Source: an uncultured Chloroflexota bacterium
GTDB taxonomy: Bacteria; Chloroflexota; Limnocylindria; Limnocylindrales; CSP1-4
NCBI GenBank assembly: GCA_903930745.1
Contig: CAIYZX010000033.1
Span: forward strand, 1 to 10,160
Direction of reading: 5' to 3'
DNA length: 10,160 nt
The translations under genes and the position numbers were made by a program. The notes below the pieces were generated by a model that was not told where the DNA came from, did no database searches, and was given only the letters and a program-made list of their open reading frames with translations. Shown one piece after another: positions 6,208 to 10,160 of this stretch (within the stretch, counting starts at the first letter, position 1; every line of letters starts with the position of its first letter).

Positions 6208-7209
6208 ATGAGCACCATCCAGCAGGCAGGGGACCGCGTCCTCGCGAACGTCGAGCGCGTCATCGTTGGCAAGCACCAGGAGGTGCGGCTCGCCCTCGTG
6301 GCGCTCCTGTGCCGGGGCCACCTGCTGATCGAGGACGTGCCCGGGACCGGCAAGACGATGCTGGCGAAGGCCATCGCGCGGAGCCTGGGCTGTTCCTTCC
6401 GGCGGATCCAGTTCACGCCGGACCTGCTCCCGTCGGACGTGACGGGCCTGTCCATCTACAACCAGAAGACCACGGAGTTCGAGTTCCGCCCGGGGCCCAT
6501 CATGAGCCAGGTGGTGCTCGCGGACGAGATCAACCGCGCCACGCCCAAGACGCAGTCCAGCCTGCTGGAGTGCATGGAGGAGCGGCAGTCCACGATCGAC
6601 GGCATCACCCACCCGATGCCCAACCCGTTCCTGGTCATCGCCACGCAGAACCCCATCGAGTACGAGGGGACGTTCGCGCTCCCGGAGGCGCAGCTGGACC
6701 GGTTCATGCTGCGGATCCGCCTTGGCTACCCGTCCCACGCGGACGAGGTGATGATCCTCGACGAGCAGAAGCGGACCCACCCGCTCGAGGACCTGGGCGT
6801 GGTCTGCCCCGCGGACGAGCTGGTGGCCCTGCAGGCCGCGGTGCGCGAGGTCTACGTGGACCCGTCCGTGGCGGACTACATCGTGCGCCTGGTCGCCTCC
6901 ACGCGGACCCATCCCGATGTCTACCTGGGTGCCAGCCCGCGTGGCTCGCTTGCGCTGTACCGGGCGGCGCAGGCGCTCGCCGGCCTCCTGGGGCGTGACT
7001 ACGTGATCCCGGACGATGTCAAGGCGCTCGCCGAGTTCGCCCTGGCGCACCGCGTCATCGTGAAGACGTCCTCGTCCATCCACGACATCACGGCCGTGCA
7101 GGTGGTCCGCGAGCTGCTGGACACCACGGCGGTGGATGGGATCCGTGGTGGTGCCGGCACCGCCGGGGGCGGCCTGCGCGAGATCCGGACCAGCCCCGCT
7201 GCGGGCTGA
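6208..7209 (+). CDS. MoxR-family AAA+ ATPase
   Basis: The 333-residue cytoplasmic ATPase belongs to the MoxR (AAA_3) class, which acts as a chaperone-like factor for maturing or activating partner complexes, usually with a vWA/DUF58 partner as found downstream. Walker A is EDVPGTGKT (42-50, Lys49), Walker B VVLADEINR (102-110, Asp106-Glu107), sensor 1 ATQNP (145-149) and the arginine finger region EAQLDRF (160-166, Arg165). The sensor 2/lid motif is GASPRGSLALYRAAQA (241-256). Length and motif order are normal for the family. The start at ATG 6208 begins the usual helix before VIVGKHQEV, with GGGAG 4 nt upstream, which is rather close; in-frame extension to 6145 is possible but looks non-homologous. 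The DUF58 gene follows after 55 bp and is probably in the same operon. Confidence 0.96.
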   Translation: MSTIQQAGDRVLANVERVIVGKHQEVRLALVALLCRGHLLIEDVPGTGKTMLAKAIARSLGCSFRRIQFTPDLLPSDVTGLSIYNQKTTEFEFRPGPIMSQVVLADEINRATPKTQSSLLECMEERQSTIDGITHPMPNPFLVIATQNPIEYEGTFALPEAQLDRFMLRIRLGYPSHADEVMILDEQKRTHPLEDLGVVCPADELVALQAAVREVYVDPSVADYIVRLVASTRTHPDVYLGASPRGSLALYRAAQALAGLLGRDYVIPDDVKALAEFALAHRVIVKTSSSIHDITAVQVVRELLDTTAVDGIRGGAGTAGGGLREIRTSPAAG

Positions 7210-7264
7210 CCAGGCCCCGGGACCACCGGACACCAGCGCCCGCTCGCCGAGGCCGGTCACGCCG

Positions 7265-8479
7265 ATGCTGCGCAGACTCCAGCTCACGATCCTCGCCCTC
7301 GTCCTCGTGGTGGCGGCGTTCTCCACGGGCTACCCGTTCCTGTTCTTCCTCGTGTACCTCGGGCTGCTCGTGGGCGGCGGCAGCTACATCCTCACGCGCA
7401 TGGGCCTCGCGGACCTCGAGGCCGGGTACGCGGTGAGCCAGCTGACGGGCCACGTGGGCGACAAGCTCCGGATCACGTACACGCTGCGCAACACGGGCCG
7501 GCTGCCGAAGCCGTGGCTGGAGGTCCACAACCCCACGACGCTGCCCGGTGGCCTCCCCGGGCGCGCCCTCTCCCTCGCCGGCCGGGCGGAGCGCTCCTGG
7601 CTGGTCCGCGCAAACCTGTCGCGGCGCGGCCACTTCCGCGTTGAGGCGCTCCAGATCCGCACCGGGGACCCGTTCGGCTTCTTTGAGGCCACCGCGGGCG
7701 TGGGCCACGGCGTCACCGTGGTGGTCTACCCGCGCATCGAGCGGCTCCCGGGGTGGACGCTGCCCCCGTCCAGCATCGACGGCGCGCACGCCTCCCCGGA
7801 GCGCACGCTCCAGACCACGCCGCTCGCCACCACCACGCGGCCGTACGCACCCGGCGACTCCATGAACCGCATCCACTGGCGCTCCACTGCGCGCCGCGGC
7901 GAGATCCAGGTGAAGGAGTTCGATCTCGAGCAGACCGCCGACGCCTGGATCTTCCTGGACCTCGGGGCCGGCTGGGTCGCGGGTCTCGGCGACCAGTCCA
8001 CCACGGAGGTGGCCGTGCGGGCCGCCGCGTCCATCGCGGACAAGGCGCTCACGGAGAACCGGGCGGTGGGGCTCACCGTGAACGCCCACCGGACCAGCAT
8101 CGTCCAGGCGGACCGCGGGCCGCGCCAGCGTCTCAAGATCCTCCAGCTCCTGGCGGCCGTGGAGGCGGACGGCACCACGCCGTTCGCGGAGGTCCTGGTG
8201 GCGGGCCTCCCGCGCCTGCGCCGCGGCATGACGGCCATCGTGATCACCGCCTCGCAGGACCCGTCCTTCGTGCGCCCGCTCGCGAGCCTTCGCTCCCGCG
8301 GCATCGCGTCCGTGGTGGTCCCGCTGGACCTGCCGGCCTTCGAGGAGTCCATGGGCCTCCCGGCGGACGATGCGACCCACCAGCGTGCCCGGGCGCTGCG
8401 GCATGCGCTCCAGGAGTTCGAGCTGGCGACGTTCCCGGTGGATCCGCACCGGCCCCTTGGCGAGGCGCTGGCCAGATGA
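7265..8479 (+). CDS. DUF58-domain protein, vWA-like partner of MoxR
   Basis: The 404-residue protein begins with two hydrophobic helices (about 6-20 and 23-43), followed by a strand-rich region (60-160) with an RRGHF...GDPFGFF motif (121-140). The DUF58 signature is at 192-220: YAPGDSMNRIHW, then RSTARRGE and VKEFD. The C-terminal part (226-390) is an alpha/beta domain like a degenerate vWA fold, with IFLDLG at 229-234. The family is nearly always encoded next to a MoxR ATPase and often a transglutaminase, as here; its biochemical role is not established. Start ATG 7265 is chosen because the first helix begins there, although the GAGG at 7249-7252 is 12 nt away and weak. The longer frame from 7136 would overlap the MoxR gene with a Pro-rich non-homologous extension. 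It ends in an ATGA overlap with the transglutaminase gene. Confidence 0.95.
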   Translation: MLRRLQLTILALVLVVAAFSTGYPFLFFLVYLGLLVGGGSYILTRMGLADLEAGYAVSQLTGHVGDKLRITYTLRNTGRLPKPWLEVHNPTTLPGGLPGRALSLAGRAERSWLVRANLSRRGHFRVEALQIRTGDPFGFFEATAGVGHGVTVVVYPRIERLPGWTLPPSSIDGAHASPERTLQTTPLATTTRPYAPGDSMNRIHWRSTARRGEIQVKEFDLEQTADAWIFLDLGAGWVAGLGDQSTTEVAVRAAASIADKALTENRAVGLTVNAHRTSIVQADRGPRQRLKILQLLAAVEADGTTPFAEVLVAGLPRLRRGMTAIVITASQDPSFVRPLASLRSRGIASVVVPLDLPAFEESMGLPADDATHQRARALRHALQEFELATFPVDPHRPLGEALAR

Positions 8480-10160
8480 CCACGCCCGAGCACGTCACGA
8501 TGCCGCCCACGAGTGCCACGGATGGCGCCGATCCGGACGAGCGCCGCTTCGGCGGCCCGTCCGAGGGATGGCCTGCGCTCCTGCTGACCGCGCTCCTCGC
8601 GCTGCTGGTGGCCTGGTCCATCGACGATCCCGCCTGGGTCAACGGCCGCGGCTCGCTCACGGACTGCCTGGCGGGCTTCGCGCTGGGGGGCGTGGCGGTG
8701 GGCTTCACCGGCGCGAAGACGGGCTGGGGCCGCTGGACGACGCACCTCGTTGGCGCGCTGCTCGCCGGGCTCGTGGTGCCGGTGGTGGCCGGCTGGACGA
8801 TGGTGCCGGGGCTCTCGCCCGCGGCCGCGTTCCGCTTCACCGCGAACGGAACCGCGGAGGCCTGGCTGGACCTCGCCTGGCGCGGCCTGCGGTTCACCAC
8901 GCAGGAGGTCCACTACATCCTCGTCCTGGGTGGCGTGGTCTGGGGCACCGGGCAGTTCCTCGCGTACGCGGTCTTCAGGCATCGGCGGCCCCTCGCGGGC
9001 GTCCTGATCGCGGGCCTCGTGCTGCTCTCCAACATGGCGCTCACCGGTCGCGACCAGCTGGCCATGCTGGTGGCGTACGCCGGCGCCTCGCTGTTCCTGC
9101 TGATCGGGATGCACGCCTTCGACGAGCGGGTCACCTGGACGCGCCGTCGCATCGGCGACCCGGGCGCCATCGCCTCGCTGTACCTGCGGGGCGGGACGGT
9201 GTTCATCCTGGTGGCGATGGTCGCGTCCATGGTGCTCACGCAGCGGGCGGCCTCATCGCCGTTGGCCGCCGCGTGGGACGGCGTGGACGAGCAGCTGGTC
9301 CGCGTTGCGCAGGAGTTCCAGAAGTACTTCCCGGCGGGCGGCGACTACCGCGGCGGCGGGGGCGTCACGTTCGGGCCCACGGCGCAGATCGTGAGCCGCT
9401 GGTTCAGCGACGGCGGCACGGCGTTCACGGCCACGGTGCCCACCGACGTGACGGTCCAGCACTGGCGCGCGGCCACCTACGACACGTTCGCCCTGCGGGC
9501 CTGGATCCAGACCGGGGTCACGAGCTACCCGACGACCGCGGGCGATCCCCTGGTTGGCGGCACGGCGGAGGAGCCGGTGTCCGGGTTCACGCGCGATGTC
9601 ACCACGCGGATCATCCGCGACGGCTACCTGGACAGCCTGGTGGTCTCGCCCGGCACACCGATCTCCACGGACCAGGCGGCCAACGTGCTGCTGATGGGCG
9701 AGGACGGGTGGCTGGCGGGCGTGGTGCTGCCCGGGACGGGGAACCAGTACGAGCTGAAGAGCGCGATGCTGCTCTTCGGCGGCGAGGCGGGCCTCACGGG
9801 CAACGAGCTGCGCGCGGCAACCGAGGACTACCCGGCGGAGATCAGCGCGCTGTACACGGACGTGCCGGAGGGGGCGCTCGGGCCGACGGCGTCCGCGCTG
9901 CTCGCGGAGATCATGGCGGGGGCGGACCGGCAGTTCGCCGGGCTGGCCACGGCCGGCCAGGGCCGGGTGGACCCGTACGACCTCGCCGTGTACATGCAGG
10001 CGTACCTCTCGTCCGGCGAGCGCTTCTCCTACGCCACGGACCTGACTGGCTTCCCGTGTGATGCGGACTCCGCGGTGGAGTGCTTCGCGCAGACGCGCCA
10101 CGGCTACTGCCTCCACTACGCCTCCACGATGGCGATGCTCCTGCGCGCCGCCTACCCCGA
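8476..10160 (+). CDS. TgpA-like membrane transglutaminase, 3' end missing
   Basis: The frame is open from ATG 8476 to the window edge, giving 561 codons without a stop. A 30-residue polar tail precedes about seven hydrophobic helices (roughly 32-49, 61-80, 88-109, 146-168, 173-189, 193-214, 237-256), which would put the rest outside the cell. The outer part has the TgpA/DUF3488-like motif HWRAATYDTFALRAW (329-343). Near the end the transglutaminase core begins at RHGYCLHYASTMAMLLRA (541-558), with the presumed nucleophile C545 in the family's G-x-C-x-x-(F/Y)-A pattern. The His and Asp of the triad, and any further C-terminal membrane helix, lie beyond base 10160. In Pseudomonas TgpA is essential and its domain is periplasmic, but its substrate is unknown; a protease or cross-linking role here is inference. 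It is coupled to the DUF58 gene by ATGA 8476-8479. Confidence 0.92.
   Translation, partial: MTTPEHVTMPPTSATDGADPDERRFGGPSEGWPALLLTALLALLVAWSIDDPAWVNGRGSLTDCLAGFALGGVAVGFTGAKTGWGRWTTHLVGALLAGLVVPVVAGWTMVPGLSPAAAFRFTANGTAEAWLDLAWRGLRFTTQEVHYILVLGGVVWGTGQFLAYAVFRHRRPLAGVLIAGLVLLSNMALTGRDQLAMLVAYAGASLFLLIGMHAFDERVTWTRRRIGDPGAIASLYLRGGTVFILVAMVASMVLTQRAASSPLAAAWDGVDEQLVRVAQEFQKYFPAGGDYRGGGGVTFGPTAQIVSRWFSDGGTAFTATVPTDVTVQHWRAATYDTFALRAWIQTGVTSYPTTAGDPLVGGTAEEPVSGFTRDVTTRIIRDGYLDSLVVSPGTPISTDQAANVLLMGEDGWLAGVVLPGTGNQYELKSAMLLFGGEAGLTGNELRAATEDYPAEISALYTDVPEGALGPTASALLAEIMAGADRQFAGLATAGQGRVDPYDLAVYMQAYLSSGERFSYATDLTGFPCDADSAVECFAQTRHGYCLHYASTMAMLLRAAYP

Noticed and set aside
7136..7264. Upstream extension of the DUF58 gene
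   Set aside because: It would overlap the end of the MoxR gene and adds a Pro/Arg-rich stretch before the natural membrane helix.
8370..10061. Plus-strand open frame of 563 codons in the transglutaminase region
   Set aside because: It is in a different frame from the one starting at 8476, which holds the membrane helices, the HWRAATYD motif and the catalytic Cys. The shadow is Arg/Gly-rich.

Overview
This is a gene-dense, very GC-rich window in which every gene has GC-rich third codon positions. I see no tRNA, rRNA, CRISPR array, insertion sequence or phage gene. The content suggests a high-GC Gram-positive-type bacterium. A DUF3662-FHA protein, a membrane-anchored FHA protein, a SEDS polymerase and a short class B PBP in a row is the order known from the actinobacterial fhaA-fhaB-(pstP)-rodA-pbpA locus. 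The MoxR protein and the Cys-rich zinc-ribbon protein look to me more like uncultivated Chloroflexota. I therefore favour Chloroflexota (Limnocylindria/Ellin6529-like) or a deep actinobacterial relative; this is inference, not demonstrated.

Layout: (1) 1-246, the 3' end of a YihY/BrkB-type membrane protein gene. (2) 237-1529 on the minus strand, a 430-residue protein with six CxxC pairs split between its two ends and a long Pro/Ala-rich middle that contains a perfect in-frame 36-bp triplication. (3) 1530-1686, a divergent intergenic region with an imperfect inverted repeat and a possible near-leaderless promoter. (4) 1687-6039, a tight operon fhaA-fhaB-rodA-pbpA for side-wall peptidoglycan synthesis and its phospho-threonine-dependent control. 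(5) 6040-6207, an intergenic region with a candidate promoter. (6) 6208 to the window end, a second operon: MoxR-type AAA+ ATPase, DUF58 protein and a TgpA-like membrane transglutaminase cut by the window edge.

In block 4 the SEDS glycosyltransferase polymerises lipid II and the class B PBP cross-links the strands. The two FHA proteins would read phospho-threonine marks set by a Ser/Thr kinase. No such kinase (pknA/pknB) and no PP2C phosphatase (pstP) is present here, although the phosphatase normally sits between fhaB and rodA. Block 6 is the widespread MoxR/DUF58/transglutaminase cassette: a chaperone-like ATPase, a vWA-like partner and an extracytoplasmic thiol enzyme, whose substrate is generally unknown. 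Most of the window is recognisable. The least explained item is the zinc-ribbon protein and its placement back to back with the cell-wall operon.
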